From Thiomicrorhabdus marina (GTDB lineage Bacteria; Pseudomonadota; Gammaproteobacteria; Thiomicrospirales; Thiomicrospiraceae), in NCBI RefSeq assembly GCF_017571465.1, contig NZ_JAGETV010000001.1, positions 1 through 64,000 on the forward strand: DNA of 64,000 bases. Reading direction: 5' to 3'. A program made the translations under genes and the position numbers. This document shows, one piece after another, positions 50,901-60,205 of this stretch. Positions within the stretch are counted from its first letter, which is position 1. Every line of letters starts with the position of its first letter. The notes under the pieces are model-generated. The model was not told the origin of the DNA. It did no database searches and was given only the letters and a program-made list of their open reading frames with translations.

Positions 50901-50940
50901 AACGCCCGCCAGTTTTTCAACTGACAGGCGTTCATTTTTT
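50901..50940 (-). terminator. Terminator after the cytochrome c gene
   Basis: AACGCC..CCAGTT / AACTG..GGCGTT forms a stem with TT-rich loop. It is flanked by TTTTTT on the plus strand and ATTATTATTT on the minus strand. A second palindrome (TTAACTCGCTA / TAGCGAGTTAA, 50939-50970) overlaps the cytochrome stop codon. Confidence 0.7.
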
Positions 50941-50956
50941 AACTCGCTAGGCACAT

Positions 50957-51499
50957 TTATAGCGAGTTAACATACTCGGCAACCGCTTGCATATCGTCAT
51001 CGGAAAGCCCAGAAGCCATCGGTGCCATCATGCCGGTCATAGGGCCAACCTGTTCGCCGGCTTTATAACGCTGCAATTTATCGACAATCGCAGTAACCTC
51101 TTGCCCGGCAAGCTTAGGCCCCACACCACCTTCACCAGCCGCGCCATGACAACCGATACAAGTTGCATAGACTTTTTCACCGGACACGCCTGCTGTAGCA
51201 GCTGCAACCGCTTCTTTAGCCTTAGTCTCCACCATTTGCTGCATATCTTGCTCAGCTTTTACTTCTGGAGCTGGGGCAGCAGGTTCAGGAGCAGCAACTT
51301 TAGGCATTTCTTCTGCCAAAGGCATTTTTGGCGCAGCCGAAGGTTCTGGCTGCTTTACATCCATCGCATTCGTCATTTGCTGAGTCGACGCTTCTGCCGA
51401 TTTTTGCTCGTCAGCCTCTTTATCAGAACAGGCACTAAGTGATAAGACGCCCGCCATCATAAGCAGTGCAAGCATATTTTTTGAGATTTTCGCTGACAT
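50957..51499 (-). CDS. Lipoprotein cytochrome c, class I, with long Pro/Ala linker
   Basis: This 180-residue protein has a signal peptide ending in lipobox LSAC and a disordered stretch of about 80 residues rich in Glu, Ala and Pro (APKMPLAEEMPKVAAPEPAA). A single cytochrome c domain of about 75 residues follows. The haem site is CIGCH and the distal Met lies in PMTGMMAPMASGLSDDDM, as in c5/c553-type small cytochromes. The lipid anchor and linker would let the haem domain swing from the membrane as an electron shuttle, for example to a terminal oxidase. It is a single gene upstream of the envelope cluster. Confidence 0.88.
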   Translation of the reverse strand: MSAKISKNMLALLMMAGVLSLSACSDKEADEQKSAEASTQQMTNAMDVKQPEPSAAPKMPLAEEMPKVAAPEPAAPAPEVKAEQDMQQMVETKAKEAVAAATAGVSGEKVYATCIGCHGAAGEGGVGPKLAGQEVTAIVDKLQRYKAGEQVGPMTGMMAPMASGLSDDDMQAVAEYVNSL

Positions 51500-51676
51500 A
51501 AAACAACCTTTAATACCGGACCGGTATAATTTATAAAAAATAAGTTTTCAATATACCCAAGCTAATGCTAGCTGGCAAACGTTTACTCTCACTTGCTGAC
51601 GTTTACCCTAAAATTTATTCTGAGCCAGTTATCGAGATAAAGCTTTAAGAAATTCTGACCAGAATTTTGTCAAAGT

Positions 51677-54600
51677 CTACAGACTGAGCAAACGTTTCTC
51701 CAAACGCTGAATAGAAACCGGTTGGATGGTTTTCAGCGGCTGCGAGAAAATAGAAATTCGTAACTCTTCCAATAACCAACGAATTTCAATCAATTCCTCA
51801 TGACTGGCGTAAATTTTATCCTGGGCACGTTGCTGATATAAGTCCAGTAGCGGTTGAATCTGACGAATTGCCTGTTGATCCTTATTCGGATCTTGGTCAA
51901 TTTTTTCTAGGCGCTTTTGCAACGCTTGTAGGTAACGTGGAATCTGTTTCAACCATTGATCCGGCGTACTTTTAACAAATCCTGCGGCAATTAGATCATC
52001 TAACTGCCCCTTAATATCGCTTAAAGACATTAACCAGCGTGGATTAATATTTCCTTTCACCTGCCTAGCAACCTTCTGGTGCAGAGTTAGAATTTCAGTC
52101 ACCAGCTTTGCCAAACCTTGCGCTTGCTCAATCCATTTAGAGCGAGCCAAGTTTAAGGCGTTTTCATAATCTTCCTGTTTACGCAGTTGCGAAGGGTGTG
52201 GAATAAGTTGGCACAAAGCACGATCAACAATTTCAGCGGTTAAATCCGCGCAAGTTCCATATGGCGCATAGCAAAGACACGCTTTCTGTAACGGTAACTT
52301 CTTCAGCAGGTATTTTTCTTTATCCGCTAGTTCACGACGAATTAATTCAATGACGGACTGGGCATGACTTTGACTGGCTTCATATTCATCACCAAGTAAT
52401 TTCAAAAGGATATTGCCGTTTTCAAGCACTAACGCTGGGTAAGCAACCATCTGCACACCGCGCTCTTTTATTGTCTTACTAACAGCGAGATCACCAAAAT
52501 TCCAATGAGTAATAACTTTACTTTCAGCCGCTCGTTTAGATTGATGACGTTTGATTTGCGCGTCAACTAGATGCTGATAGTCCGCCTTTAATTGGTCAAG
52601 GTCATCGCTTTCAGCCAATTGCTTGAGCTTACTGTCCAACAAAATAAAATAAGGCTTTAAGTGTATCGGCAATTCGACTTCGGCAAAATCTTCGCTATGC
52701 ACTTTTTGATTAGCGCGACGGTTCAATGCCCACACTAATTGATTGATAAAAGGAATGGCTTGGCCTTTTTCGGCTTTGCTTGGCGACATCTCTTTTAACA
52801 CCAAATCTGCATATTGCGGAGCGGGAATAAACTGCTTACGAAGATGCTTCGGTAATGCCTTGATGTAACTCGCAACCTTCTCCTTAATCAATCCCGGAGT
52901 CAGCCATTCAAAATCTTGCGAATCCAACAAATTAAGTTGCGCTAGCGCAATCTTAAAAGTAGCCCCGTCTTGTTTCTTGCCCGGCTCAAATCGGTAGTCA
53001 ACAGCTATCTGCAATTTATTCGGCAATGCCATCTGGTCTGGGAAATCGTAATTCAGCTGTTCGTCAGCTTGCTGCTTCATTAACCAATCTTTAGTCAAAA
53101 ACAGTGCTTGCAGCTTTTCAGGAGCCGCTTTCTCAGTTTTGCGAACCCACTTCTCAAACGCTGGCTTGCTGTAGATATGCTCAGGAATTCGTTCGGCATA
53201 AAACTGGTAAACCTGTTCGTCATCGACTAATAGATCAGGACGACGCAGTTTTGACTCTAAGCGTTCAATCTCTTCAACCAACTGGCGATTATGAACAAAA
53301 AACTCGACGTTGGAGTGTAGCTCACCTTCGACCAATGCATGCCGTAAGAAAATCTTGTGTGCATCTTTAGGATTAATTGGCCCGTAATTACAATGTCGAC
53401 GATTGATAATCGGCAGACCGAACAAGGTAATCGATTCATAAGCACCAACTTGGCCTGCCTTTTTCTGCCAATGCGGGTCGGCATAACTGTGTTTAATAAT
53501 GTGTGGCGCCAACTGCTCGACCCAGCGCACATCAATTTCTGCATTAGTGCGAGCGAATAATTTTGAGGTTTCCACCAATTCCGCCGATAGAATCCATTTC
53601 GGGCGGCGTTTAAAAAGCACTGAACTCGGATGAATAAACAACTTGGTATTACGCGCCCCCAAGTATGAACGCTCATCATCACGATTAGCGATATTACCAA
53701 GCAGACCGGCCATTAAAGAACGATGCAGTGCAATAGAATGGATGTCACTTAAACGCTCAATGACACTCTTACCCTGCTTGACCTCTTCATACATATGCAG
53801 TTCACCAACTTGCATACCAATCCGCTTGAGGCTGTGCTCCAGCTGCATGGTCAGTTCATGCCACTCTTTCATCCGTAAATACGAAAGAAAATTGGTCTTA
53901 CAAAGCTTGCGTAACTTATTCTGTGAAAGGTGACGGCGCTGATATTCATAAAAACGCCATAGATTCAAAAAGAACAGAAAATCTGAACGTTCATCATCCC
54001 ACTGTTTATGCACTTGGCGTGCTGCCGACATATTCGACTCATTAATATCGCGCGGATCTTGAATGCTCAGCACGCTGGCGATAATAATAACCTCTGCCAA
54101 CACACCATTTTTTTCAGCCTGCATAACCATTTTCGCTACCGCCGGATCAATCGGCAGTTTGGCGATTTTTCGACCTTCGTCGGTTAAGCGACGATTTTCA
54201 TCCAAGGCACCTAACTCATATAACTGACGATAGCCATCATTCACCGACTTATCATTCGGCGGCTCGATAAACGGGAATTTTTTGACCGTGCCGAGGCGCA
54301 GCTGCGCCATGGTCAAAATAATCGAAGACAGGGAGGTACGATGGATTTCCGGATCGGTAAATTCCGGACGACTATTAAAATCTTCTTCATCATATAGACG
54401 AATACAGATACCTTCGCTAACACGACCACAACGACCTTTACGCTGATTAGCAGAGGCTTGCGAGATTTTCTCGACTGGTAAACGCTGTACTTTGGAACGT
54501 ACGCTGTAACGACTGATCCTTACCTGACCCGGATCAATGACGTATTTAATCCCCGGAACGGTCAAGGAGGTTTCGGCAACGTTAGTCGATAAAATTATGC

Positions 54601-55654
54601 GGCGCTTTTGCGAAAGCTGAAAAACCTTATTTTGCTCGGCCATCGACAGTCGTGCATACAGCGGCACAATTTCGGTGTTTTTCAGATTGCGCTTACGCAA
54701 AACCTCGGCGGTTTCTTTAATATCGCGCTCACCGATCTGGAACACCAATACATCGCCAAAAGGGTCTTCATGCGCAAGTTCTTCAACCGCATCAGCAACA
54801 GCCGTTGATACATCTTGCTCAATAACATTACCGGCATCGTCTTCATAACTAATTAGAGGGTTATAACGAACCTCCACCGGATAGGTACGCCCGGAGACTT
54901 CGACAATTGGGGCCGGTTTACCGTCTATGGCAAAGTGGTTAGCAAAACGCTCGGTATTAATGGTTGCCGAGGTAATAATAACTTTTAGGTCTTTACGCTT
55001 TGGCAGAAGTTTTTTTAGAATCCCTAATAAGAAATCGATGTTAACACTGCGTTCATGCGCTTCATCAATGATAATCGTGTCATATTGATTGAGGTAAGGG
55101 TCGTTTTGAATTTCCGCCAGCAGAATGCCGTCGGTCATGACTTTGATTAAACTATGCTGCTTAACCTGATCGAGAAAGCGAACTTGGTAACCCACTAAGT
55201 CACCAATCGTAGTGCCCAATTCTTCTGCAATACGCTCGGCAACACTTCGCGCGGCTAAACGACGTGGCTGGGTACAACCAATTTTACCGAATACCCCTTG
55301 CCCAGCCTCCAGACAAATCTTAGGAATCTGCGTGGTTTTACCCGAACCGGTCTCGCCGGCAATGACAACAACCTGATTATTTTTAACTAACTCAACTAAT
55401 TCATCTTTGCGTGCCGAGACAGGAAGCTTGTCTGGATAAGAAATTTCAGGAATTTTTTCTAATCGCGATTTTGCAATTTCAATAGATTTTGTTAATCGGT
55501 TAAGCCATCCATTATCAATGCCATTTTCTAAATCACCAATAACCTCAGGCTTCCCTCTCAACTGGTTTAATAGTTTAAACCTATCAACAACCATGCATTG
55601 TTGATTGATAAAATTTATCAAGCTGCTCTTTTTCTTTGGGAAATTCAATAACAT
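51677..55654 (-). CDS. hrpA: ATP-dependent RNA helicase HrpA
   Basis: This 1325-residue DEAH-box protein has Walker A AGETGSGKTTQIPKICLEAG near 100, TQPRRLAARSVA, DEAH in IIDEAHERSVNIDFLLG, SAT, and the motif VI region QRKGRCGRV. HA2 and OB-fold domains follow, then a long HrpA-specific C-terminus to the end. The length matches HrpA (about 1300). HrpA resolves stalled ribosomes by pulling mRNA from the 3' side. No ribosome site is clear for the first ATG; Met21 is an alternative. It is a single gene divergent from the persulfide dioxygenase. Confidence 0.95.
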   Translation of the reverse strand: MLLNFPKKKSSLINFINQQCMVVDRFKLLNQLRGKPEVIGDLENGIDNGWLNRLTKSIEIAKSRLEKIPEISYPDKLPVSARKDELVELVKNNQVVVIAGETGSGKTTQIPKICLEAGQGVFGKIGCTQPRRLAARSVAERIAEELGTTIGDLVGYQVRFLDQVKQHSLIKVMTDGILLAEIQNDPYLNQYDTIIIDEAHERSVNIDFLLGILKKLLPKRKDLKVIITSATINTERFANHFAIDGKPAPIVEVSGRTYPVEVRYNPLISYEDDAGNVIEQDVSTAVADAVEELAHEDPFGDVLVFQIGERDIKETAEVLRKRNLKNTEIVPLYARLSMAEQNKVFQLSQKRRIILSTNVAETSLTVPGIKYVIDPGQVRISRYSVRSKVQRLPVEKISQASANQRKGRCGRVSEGICIRLYDEEDFNSRPEFTDPEIHRTSLSSIILTMAQLRLGTVKKFPFIEPPNDKSVNDGYRQLYELGALDENRRLTDEGRKIAKLPIDPAVAKMVMQAEKNGVLAEVIIIASVLSIQDPRDINESNMSAARQVHKQWDDERSDFLFFLNLWRFYEYQRRHLSQNKLRKLCKTNFLSYLRMKEWHELTMQLEHSLKRIGMQVGELHMYEEVKQGKSVIERLSDIHSIALHRSLMAGLLGNIANRDDERSYLGARNTKLFIHPSSVLFKRRPKWILSAELVETSKLFARTNAEIDVRWVEQLAPHIIKHSYADPHWQKKAGQVGAYESITLFGLPIINRRHCNYGPINPKDAHKIFLRHALVEGELHSNVEFFVHNRQLVEEIERLESKLRRPDLLVDDEQVYQFYAERIPEHIYSKPAFEKWVRKTEKAAPEKLQALFLTKDWLMKQQADEQLNYDFPDQMALPNKLQIAVDYRFEPGKKQDGATFKIALAQLNLLDSQDFEWLTPGLIKEKVASYIKALPKHLRKQFIPAPQYADLVLKEMSPSKAEKGQAIPFINQLVWALNRRANQKVHSEDFAEVELPIHLKPYFILLDSKLKQLAESDDLDQLKADYQHLVDAQIKRHQSKRAAESKVITHWNFGDLAVSKTIKERGVQMVAYPALVLENGNILLKLLGDEYEASQSHAQSVIELIRRELADKEKYLLKKLPLQKACLCYAPYGTCADLTAEIVDRALCQLIPHPSQLRKQEDYENALNLARSKWIEQAQGLAKLVTEILTLHQKVARQVKGNINPRWLMSLSDIKGQLDDLIAAGFVKSTPDQWLKQIPRYLQALQKRLEKIDQDPNKDQQAIRQIQPLLDLYQQRAQDKIYASHEELIEIRWLLEELRISIFSQPLKTIQPVSIQRLEKRLLSL

Positions 55655-55854
55655 AGGTTGACGGACAGTCTCACAATACGCATAATATTAATAAATTCTG
55701 ATATAGACATTAGTTATTTTTATACGTTCACAAAAGTATTTATAGAACTAAATTAAGATCTGCTTAAATGCAAGTCTCTATATCGCAGTAGATTTTCACT
55801 GTACATCCACTGAAAATCGGCATTATAGCAAATTCAAAATACAAGGCTTTAACA

Positions 55855-56550
55855 ATGAAAATTCGCCAATTATTTGATTATGACACTTGGACTTATACCT
55901 ACCTTCTTTGGGACGAAGAAACAAAAGAAGCGGCGGTAATCGACACAGTAATCGAACAAGTAGAACGAGATATGCAGCATATTGAAGAGTTGGGGCTGAA
56001 TGTTAAGTACCTACTTGAAACACATATCCATGCTGACCACATTACCGGTGCAGGCCCACTTCGTAAACGCACTGGTGCGGAAATTGTTGTGCATAAAAAC
56101 TCCGAATCACAGTGTGCTGATGTTCTTGCAGTTGAAGGCGATTCGTTCAAACTGGGCGAACAAGAAATTCGTGTTCTGCACACACCGGGTCACACCAACA
56201 CGGACATTACTTACGTAATCGACGGTGCGGTATTTACTGGTGACACTCTTTTGGTTCGAGACTGCGGTCGTACTGACTTCCAATTAGGAAGTAACGAAGA
56301 CATGTACAACTCACTAACGAACAAACTATTCACTATGCCGGAAGACACCATGGTTTTCCCTGCGCACGACTATAAAGGTTTCACGCAGTCAACAATCGGT
56401 GAAGAGAAGAAATTTAATGTTCGTGCCGGTGACAAGAAATCGTTTGAAGATTTCTCAACCATTATGGACAATCTAAATCTACCGCGTCCTAAGCGTATTG
56501 ATATCTCGGTACCAGGTAACCTTAAGTGCGGTAACCTAGACGAAGAATAA
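55855..56550 (+). CDS. ETHE1-like persulfide dioxygenase (metallo-beta-lactamase fold)
   Basis: This 231-residue protein has the MBL motif THIHADHITG (His57, His59, Asp61, His62), LHTPGHTNTD and GDTLLVRDCGRTDFQLGS. The last is the pattern of ETHE1-type mononuclear iron enzymes, where only three ligands (two His and one Asp) bind Fe. ETHE1/SDO enzymes oxidise glutathione persulfide to sulfite, which fits sulfide or sulfur oxidation. There is no rhodanese fusion. The C-terminal PRPKRIDISVPGNLKCGNLD is a family tail. It has a strong terminator, and its codons look highly expressed. Confidence 0.9.
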   Translation: MKIRQLFDYDTWTYTYLLWDEETKEAAVIDTVIEQVERDMQHIEELGLNVKYLLETHIHADHITGAGPLRKRTGAEIVVHKNSESQCADVLAVEGDSFKLGEQEIRVLHTPGHTNTDITYVIDGAVFTGDTLLVRDCGRTDFQLGSNEDMYNSLTNKLFTMPEDTMVFPAHDYKGFTQSTIGEEKKFNVRAGDKKSFEDFSTIMDNLNLPRPKRIDISVPGNLKCGNLDEE

Positions 56551-56590
56551 TTCGGCTTGGTTAAGTTATGACCTGAAAAATTTTCAGGTC

Positions 56591-56638
56591 AAAAAAAGCC
56601 CCGAGTGATGAAATCATTTCACAATCGGGGCTTTTTTA
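56591..56638. terminator. Bidirectional terminator after the persulfide dioxygenase
   Basis: AAAAAAAGCCCCGA / TCGGGGCTTTTTT with a secondary GTGATGAAATCATTTCAC hairpin in the loop. It separates convergent genes. Confidence 0.93.
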
Positions 56639-56658
56639 TTGCTACTAGGGATTAAGAA

Positions 56659-57084
56659 TCAGTGCACTTCTAACACTTCTACTCTGTAGTTTAGTGTTTT
56701 ACCAGCAAGCGGATGGTTACCATCTAGGTAAACCTTGTCTTCTTCGATACTGATAATACGGAAAGTGACAATTTCGCCATCTGGATCTTCAGTCTCAACT
56801 GCTGATCCGACTTCAATCTGCACATTGTCATCGAAGTTATCTGGGCCGGCAAATACGATCAAGTCATCATTAACAGGCCCATAAGCTTTTTCAGGCGGCA
56901 ATGTCAGCTTCGCTTCAAAGCCCGGTTCTTCACCTTCTAAAAACTCTTCCAAACCTGGAATAATTTCACCTTCACCTTGGATATAAATCACAGGCTCTGC
57001 GTCAAAAGTCGAGTCAATTACATTGCCCTCTTCATCACGTAGTTCGTAATGGAAAGAGACGCGGCTACCCTTTTTAATTTTCAT
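56659..57084 (-). CDS. slyD: FKBP-type peptidyl-prolyl isomerase, SlyD-like
   Basis: The start at 57084 (MKIKKGSRVSFHYELRDEEG) gives 141 residues; GGGAG lies about 12 bases upstream. An FKBP half-domain surrounds the insert-in-flap domain (LPPEKAYGPVNDDLIVFAGP), and DGNHPLAGKTLNYRVEVLEV closes the fold, as in SlyD. The His/Cys-rich C-terminal tail that binds nickel in E. coli SlyD is missing. It is a very acidic cytoplasmic chaperone-isomerase. It is divergent from dnaQ, with the two starts 73 bp apart. Confidence 0.9.
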   Translation of the reverse strand: MKIKKGSRVSFHYELRDEEGNVIDSTFDAEPVIYIQGEGEIIPGLEEFLEGEEPGFEAKLTLPPEKAYGPVNDDLIVFAGPDNFDDNVQIEVGSAVETEDPDGEIVTFRIISIEEDKVYLDGNHPLAGKTLNYRVEVLEVH

Positions 57085-57156
57085 AGTTTGCTTAGCTCCC
57101 GTTAAGCTTAAAAGTTCGCTAGAATAAACGCTTATTTTACTGCAAAGGATCATTTG

Positions 57157-57855
57157 ATGCGTCAGATATTAATGGATACCGAGACCACGGGTTTTGACCC
57201 GCAAACCGGCGACCGAATTATTGAAATCGGTGCGGTTGAGCTAGTCAAACGCCGCCTAACCGGAAACAATTACCATCAATATATCAACCCTGAAAGATCC
57301 ATTCCTGCCGAAGCCATTCAAGTGCATGGCATCACTGACGATCGCGTTGCCAATGAGCCGAAATTCGCTGAGGTCATAGACGCCTTTATGCAGTACGTTG
57401 AGGGTGCTGAATTGATCATTCACAATGCGCCTTTCGATGTCGGCTTTATTAACCACGAACTCTCGATGTTGCCGAACAACTGCTGGGGCAAGATAGAAGA
57501 TCACTGCACGATTACCGACTCTTTAAAGCTCGCCAGCAAAATGTATCCGGGTCAACGAAATAACCTTGATGCCCTTTGCCGCCGCTTATATATCGACAAC
57601 AGTAGCCGTACTTTCCACGGCGCTTTACTTGACTCGGAAATTCTTGCCGATGTTTATCTGGCAATGACTGGCGGTCAAACCGATTTGATTCTAGATAATG
57701 ATTACGGAAACAGTAACGCAGATGGCATGCAACTAGCGAGCAGCGCGAACCGCTCGCCATTGAAAGTGATTCGTGCCGACGAAGACGAACTGAACCGGCA
57801 TCAAAAGAAATTGGCAGAAATTAGTAAGAAGTCCGGCCAGGAGCTTAATTGGTAA
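57157..57855 (+). CDS. dnaQ: DNA polymerase III epsilon subunit DnaQ
   Basis: The start at 57157 follows AAGGATCATTTG. The 232-residue protein is a DEDDh 3'-5' exonuclease with ExoI DTETTGFDPQTGDRIIEIGA, ExoII HNAPFDVGFINHEL and ExoIII FHGALLDSEILADVYLAMTG. The C-terminal 55 residues are the flexible segment that binds PolC alpha. It provides proofreading in the replicative polymerase. It is convergent with rnhA, 20 bp between stops, with no terminator. Confidence 0.95.
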   Translation: MRQILMDTETTGFDPQTGDRIIEIGAVELVKRRLTGNNYHQYINPERSIPAEAIQVHGITDDRVANEPKFAEVIDAFMQYVEGAELIIHNAPFDVGFINHELSMLPNNCWGKIEDHCTITDSLKLASKMYPGQRNNLDALCRRLYIDNSSRTFHGALLDSEILADVYLAMTGGQTDLILDNDYGNSNADGMQLASSANRSPLKVIRADEDELNRHQKKLAEISKKSGQELNW

Positions 57856-57875
57856 CCCGAATTAAGCCTCCTCTA

Positions 57876-58328
57876 TCACCCTGAGAATTCATCCATCGCG
57901 ATATTGGCAAGCTCATCCACTCGCTCGTTTTCCGGATGACCTGAATGGCCTTTAACCCATTTCCACTCAATTTGGTGCGGCGTAATTGCAGCATCAAGTC
58001 TCTGCCACAACTCTTTGTTTTTAACCGGTTTATTAGCTGCCGTGCGCCAATTTTTCTTTTTCCAATTGGCAATCCATGCAGTGATACCGTTTTTTACATA
58101 CTGCGAATCGGTCGTTAGAATGACATGACAAGGCTTAGTCAGCGCTTCCAATGCCTGAATCGCGGCCATTAATTCCATCTGATTATTGGTCGCTTCAGCC
58201 TGAGCACCCTTCAATTCTTTTAAATGTTCACCGTACTTTAATAAGGCTCCCCATCCGCCAAGCCCGGGATTACCTCGACAGCCACCATCAGTAAAAACGT
58301 GAACGGTTGGTAAACTTCCTTGTGTCAT
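57876..58328 (-). CDS. rnhA: Ribonuclease HI
   Basis: This 150-residue protein opens with [20 protein letters not shown]. The catalytic residues are Asp in [11 protein letters not shown], Glu in [10 protein letters not shown], Asp in [12 protein letters not shown] and Asp in [10 protein letters not shown]. It degrades the RNA strand of RNA-DNA hybrids. It lies 12 bp after the methyltransferase gene on the same strand, so it is co-transcribed with it. Confidence 0.96.
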   Translation of the reverse strand: MTQGSLPTVHVFTDGGCRGNPGLGGWGALLKYGEHLKELKGAQAEATNNQMELMAAIQALEALTKPCHVILTTDSQYVKNGITAWIANWKKKNWRTAANKPVKNKELWQRLDAAITPHQIEWKWVKGHSGHPENERVDELANIAMDEFSG

Positions 58329-58340
58329 CTGTTTCCTTAA

Positions 58341-59138
58341 TTATTTCTTGTGCAGGTTCTTCATTGCAGATTCACTTTTGGCGCCCATAACTTTATTACT
58401 TAAAGCGCCGCCACGAATCGACTGCCAGCGCGGCATGCGCCACCTTACACCAACCAACGTCGGCGCATCGACTTTTTTCTTAGCGACCAAGCAATAGGCA
58501 TTACCGAATTCAAAGCCGAGTTTTTGCATCAATCTTTCAATCCGTTCCAATAATTGCCGCCAGAATCCACCTTCGCAATGACTGCTAGAACAGCGTATCG
58601 GCGTATAGTCTAGCTTTTGAATTTCGTAGCCAAGAACGCCTAACCACTCTTTTATACGCCGCGGCAAAATCAAATTGGCCGATTTCATCAACCGATTACG
58701 ATGGAACCAGCGGTGCCGCCAAACCCAACATCCTTTCGGATTAAATCCGGTAATCACCAGATGCCCCTCCGGCAACAACATCGCATCCAGCTGGCGAAGC
58801 AAATACAGCGGGTCATCGGCTGTTTCCAAAGTATGCGGTAACAGAATTTGGTCGACTTTATCTTTGCCAATCGGTAGATAATCCAAATCGGACTGCACAA
58901 ATTGTACGCCTTCAAGAATCACCTGATCAGCAGGATAGACCGAATCGAGTAACACCTTGACGTTAACTCGGCTATGTTGCATCAAGTTTTCCTGCGAGAT
59001 ACACCCCAACTGCAAGATAAAATAGCCAAATAAATTATTTAGCGAACGGTCAATCAGTTCCTTTTCATCTTGATAAATTCGGTTTAACGGTTGCTGGCTA
59101 AACAACTGTTTTAATTGCTGTTGAAAACTAGCAGACAT
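58341..59138 (-). CDS. YafS-like SAM-dependent methyltransferase
   Basis: This 265-residue protein has the class I methyltransferase fold in a divergent form: FGYFILQLGCISQENLM (motif I region), VQSDLDYLPIGKDKVDQILL, PHTLETADDPLYLLRQLDAM and LLPEGHLVITGFNPKGCWVW. The last two blocks are typical for YafS. YafS genes lie between gloB and rnhA in many gammaproteobacteria, as here. The substrate is unknown. It is divergent from gloB and upstream of rnhA on the same strand. Confidence 0.87.
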   Translation of the reverse strand: MSASFQQQLKQLFSQQPLNRIYQDEKELIDRSLNNLFGYFILQLGCISQENLMQHSRVNVKVLLDSVYPADQVILEGVQFVQSDLDYLPIGKDKVDQILLPHTLETADDPLYLLRQLDAMLLPEGHLVITGFNPKGCWVWRHRWFHRNRLMKSANLILPRRIKEWLGVLGYEIQKLDYTPIRCSSSHCEGGFWRQLLERIERLMQKLGFEFGNAYCLVAKKKVDAPTLVGVRWRMPRWQSIRGGALSNKVMGAKSESAMKNLHKK

Positions 59139-59354
59139 GCGCTAAGCTCCATCGGTAAATATGCAATAAAAAGCTGAATTCATAATACATTTTATTAGCG
59201 ATCGATTTAATTCCAATCGAATTTATTTCGATCAATATCCTGCTTTTATGGCATTTTTTTGCGGCTGTGCGCACAAAAATTACCGCTGACCGCATAAATC
59301 CGCATAGAAATAATTGTTTTTAACCAGTAAAATCCGTGTCAATTTGAAAACAAA

Positions 59355-60167
59355 ATGTCACCAAACCGCATGATAAAAATAGTAGGAATTCCGGCTTTAG
59401 TCGGCACATACGATAATTACATTTGGGTTCTTTTCGATGAACACACTGCAAAAGCGTGGGTTGTCGACCCAGGCGAATCTCAACAAGTTATCGACTTCCT
59501 ACAACAACACAATCTCGATTTGGCCGCTATTTTAGTCACCCATCGCCATTTTGATCATATTGATGGCATCGCAGCCTTAAAGCAAAACTTTGCAAACTGC
59601 ACCGTGTACGGTCCGGAGCTGACACCATTCAACTTAATCGACAAGCGCTTACGAGAAGGCGATCAAGTGACTTTAAGTGGTGACTTAAGCTTTCAAGTTC
59701 TTGAAACCCCGGGCCATACCGAAGACCACATAAGTTATTACAATGATCATCTTCTGTTCTGTGCGGACACGCTATTTACCGGTGGTTGCGGTCGAATCTT
59801 AGGTGGCACAGCAGAACAATTTGCAGACTCAATCATTAAATTGAGAAACTTAAGCGACGACCTACTGTTCTACTGCGCGCATGAATACACAGCAGATAAT
59901 CTCGCTTTTGCCGCTTACGTAGACCCAGGTAACCCAGTGTTACAACAGCGCCTTAAAGAGACCGTCATCAACTACCCAGCGTTGCACGATGGCAAGGTTG
60001 GCACGCTGGGTTTGGAAAAGCAGATCAACCCATTTATGCGCTTCGATATGGAGCCGTTAAAGTCGCAACTTCTCGCTAAGGGCAGTGCCGAAACACCGGC
60101 ACAACTGTTTGCGACACTTCGTACATGGAAAGATCATGTAGATCAAGGCGTAGAAAACATCAATTAA
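59355..60167 (+). CDS. gloB: Hydroxyacylglutathione hydrolase GloB (glyoxalase II)
   Basis: This 270-residue metallo-beta-lactamase enzyme has THRHFDHIDG (two metal sites), LETPGHTEDHISYY and CGRILGGTAEQF, then FYCAHEYTADNLAFA and a C-terminal substrate domain. It hydrolyses S-lactoylglutathione to lactate and glutathione in methylglyoxal detoxification. A second ATG at 59370 (MIKIVGIPALVGTYDNYIWV) matches the family start better, but neither has a ribosome site. mltD follows 38 bp later, as in E. coli where gloB and mltD are adjacent. Confidence 0.93.
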   Translation: MSPNRMIKIVGIPALVGTYDNYIWVLFDEHTAKAWVVDPGESQQVIDFLQQHNLDLAAILVTHRHFDHIDGIAALKQNFANCTVYGPELTPFNLIDKRLREGDQVTLSGDLSFQVLETPGHTEDHISYYNDHLLFCADTLFTGGCGRILGGTAEQFADSIIKLRNLSDDLLFYCAHEYTADNLAFAAYVDPGNPVLQQRLKETVINYPALHDGKVGTLGLEKQINPFMRFDMEPLKSQLLAKGSAETPAQLFATLRTWKDHVDQGVENIN

Positions 60168-60205
60168 ACAATTTCGTAACCGAATGGTTAACAAAAAATA
60201 TAAAA

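Noticed and set aside
53257-53700. 147-residue minus-strand frame within hrpA
   Set aside because: It lies wholly within hrpA in a different frame; the hrpA frame is continuous and matches the family throughout.
12501-57084. Three FKBP-type isomerases (fklB, fkpB, slyD) as a possible linked system
   Set aside because: They are far apart, belong to separate well-known subfamilies, and each occurs singly in many gammaproteobacteria.
59139-59354. FNR-like TTGAT-type site in the gloB upstream region
   Set aside because: Only one half-site (GATCAAT) is visible and the other half does not match; AT-rich sequence gives such matches by chance.
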